This document shows positions 32,713 to 41,791 of a stretch of 64,000 nucleotides of DNA, one piece after another. Every line of letters starts with the position of its first letter. Position 1 is the stretch's first letter. Origin of the DNA: Actinocorallia populi (GTDB lineage: Bacteria; Actinomycetota; Actinomycetes; Streptosporangiales; Streptosporangiaceae); contig NZ_PVZV01000006.1 of assembly GCF_002995495.1 (NCBI RefSeq), positions 62,001 through 126,000 on the forward strand, given 5' to 3'. The notes beneath the pieces are model-generated. The model ran no database searches and was not told the DNA's origin. It saw only the letters and a program-made list of their open reading frames with translations. A program made the translations under genes and the position numbers.

Positions 32713-34140
32713 GTGATCAGCACATCTCCTCTGGGATCGCCGGACGCAACGGTTTCGGATGCGATCGGCCGCCGGCAGAAGGCCGCTCGTGACCACCTGT
32801 GGCTGCATTTCAGCCGCATGGGCGCGTATGAGACCGGCGAGATGCCGGTGATCGTCCGCGGCGAAGGCGCCTACCTCTACGACGAGCGCGGCCGCCGCTA
32901 CCTCGACGGCCTGGCCGGGTTGTTCGTCTCGCAGCTCGGGCACGGCCGCGCCGATCTGGCGGAGACCGCCGCGGAGCAGGCCCGGAAGCTGGCTTTCATG
33001 CCGCTGTGGTCCTACGCCCACCCGGCCGCGATCGAGCTGGCGGAGAAGGTGGCTTCCTATGCGCCCGGTGATTTGAACCGGGTGTTCTTCACCTCCGGCG
33101 GCTCCGAGGCCGTCGAGTCGGCGTGGAAGCTGGCGAAGAACTACTTCAAACTGGTCGGCAAGCCGTTGAAGCACAAGGTGATCAGCCGCAGGATCGCCTA
33201 CCACGGCACCACCCAGGGCGCCCTGTCGGTCACCGGCCTGCCCGCCCTCAAGCAGCAGTTCGAACCCCTGGTCCCCTCGACGTTCCGGGTGCCCAACACC
33301 AACGCCTACCGCGCGGCCGAGATCACCGGCGGCCTGCTCGACGGGTCGGACGCGGAGGCGTTCGGCCGCTGGGCCGCCGACCAGATCGCCGTGGCGATCG
33401 AGAACGAGGGCCCCGAGACGGTCGCGGCGATCTTCCTGGAGCCGGTGCAGAACTCCGGCGGCTGCTTCCCGCCCCCGCCGGGCTACTTCCAGCGTGTGCG
33501 GGAGATCTGCGACGCCTACGACGTCCTGCTGGTCTCCGACGAGGTCATCTGCGCCTTCGGTCGCCTCGGACACATGTTCGCGGCCGAGCGCTACGGGTAC
33601 CAGCCCGACATCATCACCAGTGCGAAGGGCATCACCTCCGGCTACGCGCCCCTGGGCGCGATGATCGCAAGCGACCGTATCGCCGAGCCGTTCTGGCAGG
33701 GCACCGAGTCCTTCGCCCACGGCTACACCTTCGGCGGCCACCCCGTGGCCGCGGCCGTCGCCCTGCACAACCTGCAGATCTTCGAAGATGAACGCATCTT
33801 CGAGCACGTACGTGCCGGCGAAGGGGCGTTCCGGGCGACGCTGGAGAAGCTGCTCGACCTGCCGATCGTCGGCGACGTGCGCGGCGACGGCTACTTCTAC
33901 GGCATCGAACTCGTCAAGGACAAGGCCACCAAGGAGACTTTCAACGCGGCCGAATGCGAGCGGCTGCTGCGCGGCTTCCTGTCCGGGGCCCTCCTCGACG
34001 CCGGTCTGTACTGCCGGGCCGACGACCGCGGCGACCCGGTGGTCCAGGTCGCGCCGCCGCTGATCTGCGACCAGCGGCACTTCGACGAGATGGAACAGAT
34101 CCTGCGCGCGGTTCTCACCGAGGCCGCGACCCTCCTTTGA
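32713..34140 (+). CDS. Class III omega-aminotransferase (pyruvate-dependent, inferred)
   Basis: A 475-residue PLP enzyme. The PLP-phosphate loop is FFTSGGSEAVESAWKLAKNY, the cofactor Asp is in LLVSDEVICAFGRLG, and the Schiff-base Lys is in IITSAKGITSGYAPLG. Class III members transfer terminal amino groups of beta-alanine, 3-aminoisobutyrate, putrescine or GABA to pyruvate or 2-oxoglutarate. The adjacent alanine dehydrogenase implies that pyruvate is the acceptor. GTG 32713 follows AAGGA. The pairing with MmsA favours beta-alanine/3-aminoisobutyrate. Synteny with a PucR gene and an aminobutyraldehyde-type dehydrogenase leaves putrescine as a serious alternative. Confidence 0.87.
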   Translation: MISTSPLGSPDATVSDAIGRRQKAARDHLWLHFSRMGAYETGEMPVIVRGEGAYLYDERGRRYLDGLAGLFVSQLGHGRADLAETAAEQARKLAFMPLWSYAHPAAIELAEKVASYAPGDLNRVFFTSGGSEAVESAWKLAKNYFKLVGKPLKHKVISRRIAYHGTTQGALSVTGLPALKQQFEPLVPSTFRVPNTNAYRAAEITGGLLDGSDAEAFGRWAADQIAVAIENEGPETVAAIFLEPVQNSGGCFPPPPGYFQRVREICDAYDVLLVSDEVICAFGRLGHMFAAERYGYQPDIITSAKGITSGYAPLGAMIASDRIAEPFWQGTESFAHGYTFGGHPVAAAVALHNLQIFEDERIFEHVRAGEGAFRATLEKLLDLPIVGDVRGDGYFYGIELVKDKATKETFNAAECERLLRGFLSGALLDAGLYCRADDRGDPVVQVAPPLICDQRHFDEMEQILRAVLTEAATLL

Positions 34141-34162
34141 CCTGTTGAAAGGGTGCATCATC

Positions 34163-35284
34163 ATGAAGATCGGTGTTCCGAAGGAAGTCAAGAACCACGA
34201 GTACCGGGTGGCGATCACGCCGATCGGCGTACGGGAGCTCACGTCCCGCGGCCACGAGGTCTGCCTCGAGCGCGGCGCCGGTGCCGGCTCCTCCATCGGT
34301 GACGAGCAGTACGTCGCGGCCGGTGCCACCCTGCTGGACGGCGCCGACGACGTGTGGGGCACGGCGGACCTGGTGCTGAAGGTCAAGGAACCGGTCGCGG
34401 AGGAGTACCACCGCCTGCGCGAGGACCTGACGCTGTTCACCTACCTGCACCTGGCCGCCGACAAGCCGCTGACCGAGCGGCTGCTGGCCGCGAAGGTCAC
34501 CGGCATCGCCTATGAGACCGTCCAGCTTCCCTCCGGCGGGCTGCCGCTGCTCTACCCGATGTCAGAGGTCGCCGGATGCCTCGCGCCGCAGGTGGGAGCG
34601 CATGCGCTGCTCAAGGCGCAGGGCGGCAGGGGAGTGCTGCTCGGCGGCGTCGGCGGGGTGGCCAACGCCAAGGTCGTCGTGATCGGCGCGGGCGTGGCGG
34701 GCCAGAACGCCGCCAACATCGCGCTCGGCATGGGCGCCGACGTCACGCTGCTGGACACCGACCTGGACAAGCTGCGCATGTCGTTCTGGCGCTACAACAA
34801 CCGGGTCCGCGGCCTGGCCTCCTCCACCCTCGCGATCGAGGAGCAGGTCCGCCAGGCCGACCTGGTCATCGGAGCGGTCCTCATCCCCGGCGCCGCCGCC
34901 CCGAAACTGGTCACCAACGAGCTGGTCTCCCAGATGAAGCCCGGCTCCGTGCTCGTCGACATCGCCGTCGACCAGGGAGGCTGCTTCGAGGACACGCGCC
35001 CCACCACGCACGCCGACCCGACCTACCAGGTGCACGGTTCGACCTTCTACTGCGTGGCCAACATGCCGGGGGCGGTGCCGAACACCTCGACCTACGCGCT
35101 GACCAACGCCACCCTGCCGTACGTCGTGGCGCTGGCCGACAAGGGCTGGCGCCGGGCCTCGAACGAGGACCGCAGCCTCGCCCTGGGCCTGAACACCCAC
35201 GGCGGCCGCCTCACCAACGCCCCGGTCGGCCAAGCCGTCGGCATCGAGGCGGTCCCTCTGGAGGCGGTGCTCCACCAGGGCTGA
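34163..35284 (+). CDS. ald: Alanine dehydrogenase
   Basis: A 373-residue enzyme of the expected family length. Conserved features are [20 protein letters not shown], the active-site Lys in [13 protein letters not shown], the His in [17 protein letters not shown], and the NAD-binding [20 protein letters not shown]. It interconverts alanine and pyruvate plus ammonia with NAD. It lies 22 bp after the aminotransferase, where it would return the alanine formed to pyruvate and release nitrogen. This gives the operon a closed amino-acceptor cycle. Confidence 0.93.
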   Translation: MKIGVPKEVKNHEYRVAITPIGVRELTSRGHEVCLERGAGAGSSIGDEQYVAAGATLLDGADDVWGTADLVLKVKEPVAEEYHRLREDLTLFTYLHLAADKPLTERLLAAKVTGIAYETVQLPSGGLPLLYPMSEVAGCLAPQVGAHALLKAQGGRGVLLGGVGGVANAKVVVIGAGVAGQNAANIALGMGADVTLLDTDLDKLRMSFWRYNNRVRGLASSTLAIEEQVRQADLVIGAVLIPGAAAPKLVTNELVSQMKPGSVLVDIAVDQGGCFEDTRPTTHADPTYQVHGSTFYCVANMPGAVPNTSTYALTNATLPYVVALADKGWRRASNEDRSLALGLNTHGGRLTNAPVGQAVGIEAVPLEAVLHQG

Positions 35285-35354
35285 GCCGGTCCGACGCGCC
35301 TACGGTGCGGACGTTCCTCGGCCGACCGTTCTCCCGCGGGCGGAGGGGCTGCCC

Positions 35355-36002
35355 TCAGGCGGTGGCGTAGCCGGACAGGGCGGGCTCCAGCAGGTCGAAG
35401 GCGCAGGTGGCTTCGGCGGCGACGGACCGGGCGATCAGGTCGTCGGGGCGTCCGGCGAGGGTGAGGGTCTGGATGCGCTGGAACAGCACGCGGTGGACGG
35501 CGCCCAGCAGTCCGGCGGCGGTCTGGACGGTGATGTCGTCGGGCCGGGCGCCGGTGGCCTCGGCGAGCGCCCGCGCGAGGTGGTGTTCGCGCCGGTCGTG
35601 CAGGCCGCGCAGGCACGTGCTCAGGGTGGGGCTGTCGGCGATCATGCGGGCGAACTCCCGGCCGGAGAACCCGGCGACCGGGTCCTGGGCGGCGACGGCG
35701 TCGGCGAAGGCGCGGCGCAGCGCGGCCAGCGCCGATTCCCCCGGGTACCGGGCGGCGACGGCGCCGGCCAGGGAGGCGGCGAACTGGTCCTGGTGGTCCA
35801 GGGCCAGGTCCTCTTTGCGGGGGAAGTAGTTGGTGACGGTCTTCTTGGCGACGCGGGCGGCTACCGCGATCTCGGCGATGGTCGTCCGTTCGAAGCCCTG
35901 GGCGATGAACAGCCGGGTCGCGTGGTCGGAGATGAGCTGCCGGGTCTCCTGCTTCTTCGTCTCGCGCAGCCCGGTGGCCGGGCCGGATGTCTGGGTGTCC
36001 AT
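35355..36002 (-). CDS. TetR-family regulator
   Basis: A 215-residue TetR protein. The N-terminal helix-turn-helix reads [20 protein letters not shown], about residues 41-60, and the C-terminal ligand domain is helical. ATG 36002 has no obvious Shine-Dalgarno. It is divergent from a small cluster of glyoxalase-fold and RibD-like genes. Between them lie a TTGACA-type promoter and a perfect 10-2-10 palindrome, so it probably represses that cluster. Confidence 0.87.
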   Translation of the reverse strand: MDTQTSGPATGLRETKKQETRQLISDHATRLFIAQGFERTTIAEIAVAARVAKKTVTNYFPRKEDLALDHQDQFAASLAGAVAARYPGESALAALRRAFADAVAAQDPVAGFSGREFARMIADSPTLSTCLRGLHDRREHHLARALAEATGARPDDITVQTAAGLLGAVHRVLFQRIQTLTLAGRPDDLIARSVAAEATCAFDLLEPALSGYATA

Positions 36003-36011
36003 GGGAGCAAT

Positions 36012-36061
36012 CTTACACTCGTAGCATATTTATGTTGACACTATTTAGCGGTCTGTGTAAG
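36012..36061. promoter_or_regulatory. Widely spaced 7-base dyad in the TetR/VOC intergenic region
   Basis: CTTACAC (36012-36018) and its complement GTGTAAG (36055-36061) are 43 bases apart, about four helical turns. The right arm overlaps the predicted -10 region of the glyoxalase gene promoter. They may be two half-sites for a looping or cooperative regulator. Confidence 0.35.
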
Positions 36062-36063
36062 TT
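36035..36063 (+). promoter_or_regulatory. Promoter of the VOC gene cluster
   Basis: A perfect -35 TTGACA (36035-36040) is followed after 17 bases by TAAGTT (36058-36063), a weak -10 preceded by TG. Transcription would begin near 36070, inside the palindromic operator. Confidence 0.45.
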
Positions 36064-36067
36064 TACG

Positions 36068-36089
36068 TCCGTCGCAAGTTTGCGACGGA
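36068..36089. promoter_or_regulatory. Perfect TetR-type operator
   Basis: TCCGTCGCAA (36068-36077) and TTGCGACGGA (36080-36089) are exact 10-base inverted arms with a 2-base centre. The site lies at the predicted transcription start of the glyoxalase-fold gene, an ideal repressor position. Confidence 0.65.
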
Positions 36090-36135
36090 GATACGTCGAG
36101 TGCGAGGGACGCCCCCCGCCGCATTGAGGAGACCC

Positions 36136-36525
36136 GTGCAGTTCGCCGCTTCCACCGTTTCGCTGACCGTCGACGACGTCACCGCGTCCCAGGAGTTCCT
36201 CACCGCCCACCTGGGCTACACCGTTCAGCAGGCCGCCGACGGCTTCGCGTCCCTGTCGCGCCCCGACGCGGTCGACATCGTCCTGCTCGCCCGCGGCACC
36301 CAGGTGCTGCCGCCCGAGCAGCGCGACCGGCACGCCGGCGGTGTGATCCTCGCCTTCACGCTCGCCGCGGGCCTGGAGGACCAGCAGAAGCGGCTGCACG
36401 ACGCCGGAGTCCGCATCACCATGCCGCTGCGCGAGGAGCCCTGGGGTGAGCGCCTGTTCCAGGTCACCGACCCCAACGGGGTGATCGTCCAGTTCGTCGA
36501 ATGGGCGGCTCCGGACACCGTCTGA
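36136..36525 (+). CDS. Glyoxalase/bleomycin-resistance (VOC) fold protein
   Basis: A 129-residue single-unit VOC protein. The beta-alpha-beta repeats begin ASTVSLTVDDVTASQEFLTA and end ERLFQVTDPNGVIVQFVEW, with the final metal-ligand-like Glu in FVEW. GTG 36136 follows GAGGA and gives the standard length; an upstream in-frame start would lie over the operator. It could be a dioxygenase-like or drug-sequestering protein. It is the first gene of a short cluster under the divergent TetR gene. Confidence 0.82.
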   Translation: MQFAASTVSLTVDDVTASQEFLTAHLGYTVQQAADGFASLSRPDAVDIVLLARGTQVLPPEQRDRHAGGVILAFTLAAGLEDQQKRLHDAGVRITMPLREEPWGERLFQVTDPNGVIVQFVEWAAPDTV

Positions 36526-36592
36526 GCCCCCTCCCTCCCGCGATCGCCCCCGACCGGCCCCAGGACGGGAACGCCACGAAAGAGAGCCCTTC

Positions 36593-37204
36593 TTGCGCAA
36601 GCTCGTGTACTACATCGCCACCACCCTCGACGGTTTCATCGCCGGTCCGGACGGCGCCGACCCCACCGGCCCGGACGGCTTCTGGCCCCTTCCCGCCGAC
36701 TACATCCGGCACATCGCGGACCACTACCCCGAGACGCTGCCCGCCCCCGCCCGCGCCGCCCTGTCGGTCACCGCCGAAGGCACCCGCTTCGACACCGTCC
36801 TGGAGGGGCGCCGCAGCTACGAGATCGGGCTGAAGGCCGGGATCGCCGACGCCTTCCCGCACCTTCGCCACCTCGTCTTCTCCCGGACCCTCACCGAAAG
36901 CCCCGCCCCCGCCGTCGAGCTGGTCGCGACGGACCCCGCGGGGACGGTGCGCGAGCTCAAGCGCCAGGAGGGCAAGGACATCTGGCTGCTCGGCGGCGCC
37001 GAGCTGGCCGGCTCGCTGTACCGCGAGATCGACCGGCTGATCCTCAAGGTCGGCTCGCTGACCCTCGGAACGGGCATCCCGCTGTTCTCCCGCACGGCCG
37101 CCTTCGACCCCCGCGCCTGGAAGCTCACCGAGCACACCGTGCTCGACAGCGGCGCCGCCTTCCTCACCTACGACCGCCCCGCCGACCCCGACCCCGGCAC
37201 ATGA
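36593..37204 (+). CDS. Dihydrofolate reductase-fold protein (RibD C-terminal type)
   Basis: A 203-residue protein starting at TTG 36593. The N-terminus RKLVYYIATTLDGFIAGPDG is typical of the YyaP/RibD_C family, and the NADPH-side segment is KDIWLLGGAELAGSLYREID. The family binds NADPH and reduces unknown carbonyl or pterin-like substrates. It lies 67 bp after the VOC gene on the same strand and may be co-transcribed under the TetR gene. Confidence 0.83.
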   Translation: MRKLVYYIATTLDGFIAGPDGADPTGPDGFWPLPADYIRHIADHYPETLPAPARAALSVTAEGTRFDTVLEGRRSYEIGLKAGIADAFPHLRHLVFSRTLTESPAPAVELVATDPAGTVRELKRQEGKDIWLLGGAELAGSLYREIDRLILKVGSLTLGTGIPLFSRTAAFDPRAWKLTEHTVLDSGAAFLTYDRPADPDPGT

Positions 37205-37381
37205 GGCCGGGGGCCCAGGGCCGCCGGGCTTCGCCGCCTCCGCCCGCCCCGCTCACGCCGGTCGCCAGCCGCTGAGAGCCGGGGTTGCCGCTGATGCGGT
37301 CGGCGGGTCGCGGTGAGCCGGATCGGGATCGATCAGGAATCGAGAAGCACCGGGCACCGGGCCGCGAATAACGTGCTCGTC

Positions 37382-37792
37382 ATGGACATCACGGTTCACC
37401 AGACCTTTCTCCCGCATGACGACCCGGACGCCTCTCTGGCCTTCTACCGCGACACCCTCGGTTTCGAGGTCCGCAACGACGTCGGATACGAAGGGATGCG
37501 CTGGATCACGGTCGGCCCCGCCGGGCGCCCCGGCACGTCGATCGTCCTGCATCCGCCGGCCGCCGATCCCGGCATCACCGACGACGAGCGCCGCACCATC
37601 GGCGAGATGATGGCCAAGGGCACCTACGCCAGCATCATCCTGGCCACCGCCGATCTCGACGCCACCTTCGAGAAGCTGCAGGCCGGCGACGCCGAGGTCG
37701 TCCAGGAGCCGACCGAGCAGCCGTACGGCATCCGCGACTGCGCCTTCCGCGACCCCGCGGGCAACATGATCCGCATCCAGGAGGTCCGCTGA
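37382..37792 (+). CDS. Second VOC-family protein
   Basis: A 136-residue protein beginning MDITVHQTFLPHDDPDASLA and ending RDPAGNMIRIQEVR, with the family's metal/ligand positions His6 and the terminal Glu. It resembles VOC proteins often annotated as glyoxalases. ATG 37382 starts the conserved core. No Shine-Dalgarno is visible, so a leaderless message or the upstream GTG 37313 is possible. It is separated from the RibD-like gene by 177 bp and may have its own promoter. Confidence 0.8.
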   Translation: MDITVHQTFLPHDDPDASLAFYRDTLGFEVRNDVGYEGMRWITVGPAGRPGTSIVLHPPAADPGITDDERRTIGEMMAKGTYASIILATADLDATFEKLQAGDAEVVQEPTEQPYGIRDCAFRDPAGNMIRIQEVR

Positions 37793-37837
37793 GCCGTCCG
37801 GCCACGGTGAAGATCCGCAGGAGGCCGGGCGGACGGC
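37793..37837. terminator. Possible bidirectional terminator between VOC and AfsR-type genes
   Basis: GCCGTCCG (37793-37800) pairs with CGGACGGC (37830-37837), with an inner GGCC/GGCC pair that could shorten the loop. It overlaps the end of the VOC gene's stop codon (37790-37792) region and lies before the convergent stop at 37865. Confidence 0.35.
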
Positions 37838-37864
37838 GTCGGGCCATACGGCAGGCCCCTCGGC

Positions 37865-40800
37865 TCACAGGTCGAGGAGTTCGGCGGTATCGGTGGTGCG
37901 GCCGCGGTGGAGTTCGGCCTCCAGGGCCTGCTCGTCGAGGGCGGCGCGGACCACCGCGGTGATGCGGTCCACGTCGAGACGGGCGGCGCGCGGCAGGAGC
38001 GCTCCAGCCGATTCCCTGGCCGCGGCCGCCGCGCCCAGCAGCCGGGCGGCGTACGCGTGGTCGCCCGCCAGCGCTCGGGCGCCGGCCATCCCTTCCAGCG
38101 CGAAGGCCACGGCCCGGGGGTCGGCGGTGCGGCGCGCGGCGGCCAGGCCCTGGAGGTGCAGGTCGCGGGCCGCCTGCGCGTCGCCGCGCTGCTCGGCGAC
38201 GAAACCGAGTTCGACCAGGGCCAGCGCGACGCCGGGTTCGAAGTCCACCTGCCGCTGCCAGTCGAGCACGTCGCGCAACAGCTTCTCGGCGGCGTCCAGT
38301 CTGCCCTCGCGTCGCGCGACGAGCGCCAACCCGATCTCCGCGAACACCTCGCCGGGCCGGTAGCCCTGTTCGGCGGCCCGGCGGAGCGCCTGTTCGTGGA
38401 GGCGCCGAGCCTCGGCGTTGTCACCGTCCAGCAGCGCGATCCTGCCGAGCCCGGACAGCATGTAGGAGGACTGCATCCACGATCCGAGCTCTTCGGCCAT
38501 GCGCAGACCCTGCTGGAGAAGGTCGAAAGCCTCCCGGTGGTCACCTCTGATCTCGGCCATCCTGGCGAGGAGGTCGGTGGCCCGCAGCCGCCCCCAGCGG
38601 TCCCCGAGGTCGTCGAAGAGCGCCGCGCCCTGCCCGGCGTGCCGGGCGCATGAGGAGAGGTCCCCGCGCAGGAGGGCGTAGTGGGCCATGGTGGTCAGCG
38701 CGGCGGCCGTGCCCCAGCGGTCCTCGAGGCGACGGAAGTCCGCCAGAGCCCGTCCCGCCAGTTCTTCTCCCGTCGTCGAGGCACCGCCGCCGAGCAGGAT
38801 CTCGCCGAGGAACCACGCGGCTCTGGCCTGCCCGCGCGGATCGTCGAGGTGCTCGTACGGCTCGAGCGCGGCGAGGACCCGGTCCGTTCGGTCGACGCCA
38901 TGGCGTCCCAGCAGTTCCATGCCCGTCCGCCAGGCTGCGACCGCCGCCCGAGGCGCGGAATCGGCCGGACCGCCGGCGTCCAGCGCCAGGCCCAGCAGCC
39001 GGCGGCCCTCACTGAGCCGGCCGCGCAGGAACCAGTACCACGCCATGGCGTCGGCCAGCCGCAGCGCGAGGTCCGGGCGGCCGCGCCGCACCGAGCCCTC
39101 GACGGCGGCGCGCAGGTTGGCGTGCTCCAGATCCAGGCGCTCCAGCCATCGCCGCTGCTCAGGGCCGCGCAGCAGCGGTTCGGCCCGTTCGGCGAGCTCG
39201 GTGTAGTAGCGGTCGCGCCGGGCCAGGACGCGTTCGGACTCGCCCGCCTCCTGCAGCCGCTCGGCGCAGTAAGCGGCCACGGATTCCAGCAGCCGGTAGC
39301 GGGAGCCGTGCACGTCACCGGCCACGACGACCATGGACCGGTCGACCAGGCGGGCCAGCAGGTCCGCGACGTCCTCGCCGGGCACGCCGTCCCCGGCGCA
39401 GACCGCCTCGGCGGCCTCCAGGGAGCAGCCGTCGGCGTGCACGGCCAGGCGGCGCAGTACGGTGCGCTCGGGAACGGTCAGCAGCTCCCAGCTCCAGTCG
39501 ATCACGGCTCGCAGCGTTCGCTGCCGCCGGGGGACGTCCCGCCGCCCCGCCGACAGCAGGCGGAAGCGGTCGTCGAGCCGCGCCGCCAGCTCGTGCGCGC
39601 CGAGCGCCCGTACCCGGTTGGCCGCCAGTTCCAGCGCCAGCGGTATGCCGTCCAGACGGCGGCAGATCGACGCGACGGCGCGGGCGTTGTCCGCGGTGAG
39701 GGCGAAGCCCGGCGCCGCGGCGGCCGCGCGCGCCGTGAACAGCCGTACGGCGCTGAACCTCTGCAGGGTCGCGGGACCGGTCTCCGTCGCCGCGTACGGG
39801 GGTTCCAGCGGCGGCACCGCCCAGACCGCCTCCCCGCCGACCCCTAGCGTCTCCCGGCTGGTCGCCAGGATCCGCAGCTCGGGGGCGGCGGCCAGCAGCC
39901 GGTGGACCAGTTCGGCGGCGGGCGCGATGACATGTTCGCAGTTGTCGAGCACGAGCAGCATCCGCCTGTCGCGCAGCGCGCGGGTGATGCGGTCGGCAGG
40001 CCCGGCGGGGGAGGGGGCGGGCGCGACGTCGTCGCGAATCCCCAGCACGGCGGCCACCGCGTCCACCACCGCTTCCGGCTGGTCGAGCCCTGCCAGTTCG
40101 ACGAGCCACACACCGTCGGGAACGGTGTCGAGCAGCCGTGCCGCCGTTTCCAGGGCGAGGCGGGTCTTGCCCACACCGCCCGGTCCGGTGAGCGTGACCA
40201 GCCGGGAGGAGGAGAGCAGCGCGCGCACCTCGGTGAGCGCCTCGGCCCTGCCGATCAGCTCGGTGGGCTGGGCGGGCAGGTTCGTGCGGAACCGTCCGGG
40301 CGCCGGGCTCAGGGCGGGGTCCTGGTGGAGGATCGCCTCGTAGAGGGCGACCAGTTCGGGACCGGGGTCCAGGCCCGTCTCCTCGCGCAGCCGGTCGCGC
40401 AGCCCGGCGAAGCTCTCCAACGCCTCGCTCTGCCGTCCGGACCGGTAGAGGGCGCGCATGTGCGCGGCGCGCAGCCGCTCCCGCAGCGGGTGGCGGACCA
40501 CCAGGTCGCCCAGCTCACCGGCCAGCGGGCCGTGCTCGCCGAGGGCGAGCCGCGCCTCGGCGAGGTCCTCCACCGCGGTCAGCCGCTGCTCCTCCAGGCG
40601 CGTGATCGCGGTCCGGGTGAACTCCTCGTCGGCGAAGTCGGCGTACGCGGGGCCCCGCCACAACGCCAGCGCGTCGGCCAGCAGCGCCGCCTTGGTACGG
40701 GGATCGTCCGTGCTCCCGGCCCGCTGCAGCAGCGCGGCGAACCTGCCCGCGTCGAGCGCGTCGGGGCCGACGCGCAGCGCGTATCCCGGCGGCCGGAACA

Positions 40801-41056
40801 CCAGCAGTTCCCGGCCGCCGGGCTCGGCGTCCTCCAGGGCCCGGCGCAGCTGGGACACCTTGACCTGGAGCGCGCCCGCGGGGTCGCGGGGCGGCCCGGC
40901 CCCCCACAGGTCGTCGATCAGCCGGTCCGCCGACAGCGGCCGCCCCTCCTGAACGAGCAGGTCGGCCAGCAGTGCCCGGACCGTCGGCCTCCGGATCGTG
41001 ACCGGGGTGCCGTCGGCGGTCCGCACCTCCAGCGGACCCAGCACTCCGAATCGCAT
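37865..41056 (-). CDS. AfsR/SARP-type regulator: winged helix, BTAD, NB-ARC ATPase and TPR repeats
   Basis: A 1063-residue regulator. The OmpR-like winged helix (about 1-95) starts MRFGVLGPLEVRTADGTPVT. The bacterial transcriptional activation domain (about 96-240) shows ALWRGPAYADFADEEFTRTA. The STAND-type ATPase has a P-loop GPGGVGKTRLALETAA near residue 287 and Walker B RMLLVLDNCEHV near 360. The C-terminal half holds Ala/Leu-rich tetratricopeptide-like repeats. Such proteins activate secondary-metabolite or adaptation genes after an ATP-dependent switch. ATG 41056 starts the conserved domain. It is divergent from an FMN reductase and an MFS exporter, its likeliest local targets; no biosynthetic cluster is visible. 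Confidence 0.9.
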   Translation of the reverse strand: MRFGVLGPLEVRTADGTPVTIRRPTVRALLADLLVQEGRPLSADRLIDDLWGAGPPRDPAGALQVKVSQLRRALEDAEPGGRELLVFRPPGYALRVGPDALDAGRFAALLQRAGSTDDPRTKAALLADALALWRGPAYADFADEEFTRTAITRLEEQRLTAVEDLAEARLALGEHGPLAGELGDLVVRHPLRERLRAAHMRALYRSGRQSEALESFAGLRDRLREETGLDPGPELVALYEAILHQDPALSPAPGRFRTNLPAQPTELIGRAEALTEVRALLSSSRLVTLTGPGGVGKTRLALETAARLLDTVPDGVWLVELAGLDQPEAVVDAVAAVLGIRDDVAPAPSPAGPADRITRALRDRRMLLVLDNCEHVIAPAAELVHRLLAAAPELRILATSRETLGVGGEAVWAVPPLEPPYAATETGPATLQRFSAVRLFTARAAAAAPGFALTADNARAVASICRRLDGIPLALELAANRVRALGAHELAARLDDRFRLLSAGRRDVPRRQRTLRAVIDWSWELLTVPERTVLRRLAVHADGCSLEAAEAVCAGDGVPGEDVADLLARLVDRSMVVVAGDVHGSRYRLLESVAAYCAERLQEAGESERVLARRDRYYTELAERAEPLLRGPEQRRWLERLDLEHANLRAAVEGSVRRGRPDLALRLADAMAWYWFLRGRLSEGRRLLGLALDAGGPADSAPRAAVAAWRTGMELLGRHGVDRTDRVLAALEPYEHLDDPRGQARAAWFLGEILLGGGASTTGEELAGRALADFRRLEDRWGTAAALTTMAHYALLRGDLSSCARHAGQGAALFDDLGDRWGRLRATDLLARMAEIRGDHREAFDLLQQGLRMAEELGSWMQSSYMLSGLGRIALLDGDNAEARRLHEQALRRAAEQGYRPGEVFAEIGLALVARREGRLDAAEKLLRDVLDWQRQVDFEPGVALALVELGFVAEQRGDAQAARDLHLQGLAAARRTADPRAVAFALEGMAGARALAGDHAYAARLLGAAAAARESAGALLPRAARLDVDRITAVVRAALDEQALEAELHRGRTTDTAELLDL

Positions 41057-41175
41057 GTGATCACGATAACCCGGTCGAAACCCGCTGATCGGCACTGGAA
41101 AGCGATCGGAAAGCGGGCGGTAAGCGCGGAGCAGCAGAGTCGGGCCGGTACACCGACGACATGGAAGGAGCACCC

Positions 41176-41772
41176 ATGACACCGGCGACGCCCCGCACCG
41201 GCCCGCTGCGGACGGCGATGCTCATCGGCAGCACCCGCAGAGGACGCTTCGGCCCCACAGTCGCCCGCTGGTTCGCCGGACTGGCCGGGCAGCGCACCGA
41301 CATGGCCCTCGACGTCATCGACCTGGGCACGGCGGGGCTGCCTGACACGCTCATCGACGAGGGCGACGACGTTCCGGGGCCGGTGCGGGCCCTGGCCCCG
41401 CGCCTGGCGGCGGCCGACGCGTTCGTGATCGTCACGCCCGAGTACAACCACAGCTTCCCGGCGCCCCTCAAGACCGCCGTCGACTGGTTCGTGGACGAAT
41501 GGCGGGCCAAGCCCGTCGGCTTCGTCTCGTACGGGGGGATGTCGGGCGGCCTGCGCGCGGTCGAGCAGCTCCGGCTGGTCTTCTCCGAACTGCACGCCGT
41601 GACCGTCCGCGACACCGTCAGCTTCCACTCCTGCCGGGAGAAGTTCGACGACGCGGGCCGGCCCGTCGACGCGGCGGGCTGCGACGCGGCCGCCAAGGGC
41701 CTGCTCGACCAGCTCGCCTGGTGGGCCCGCGCCCTCCGCGACGCCCGCACCGCACGTCCCTACGACCTGTGA
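41176..41772 (+). CDS. NAD(P)H-dependent FMN reductase family protein
   Basis: A 198-residue flavodoxin-fold enzyme. The FMN phosphate loop is AMLIGSTRRGRFGPTVARWF, and the family motif around the isoalloxazine is IVTPEYNHSFPAPLKTAVDW followed by FVSYGGMSGG. It reduces FMN, quinones or azo/nitro compounds. ATG 41176 is chosen because AAGGAG (41165-41170) precedes it by 5 bases; an upstream ATG at 41161 would place that site inside the gene. It lies 19 bp before the MFS exporter gene, in an operon divergent from the AfsR-type regulator. Confidence 0.88.
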   Translation: MTPATPRTGPLRTAMLIGSTRRGRFGPTVARWFAGLAGQRTDMALDVIDLGTAGLPDTLIDEGDDVPGPVRALAPRLAAADAFVIVTPEYNHSFPAPLKTAVDWFVDEWRAKPVGFVSYGGMSGGLRAVEQLRLVFSELHAVTVRDTVSFHSCREKFDDAGRPVDAAGCDAAAKGLLDQLAWWARALRDARTARPYDL

Positions 41773-41791
41773 ACCTCCGAAGGGGATTCCG

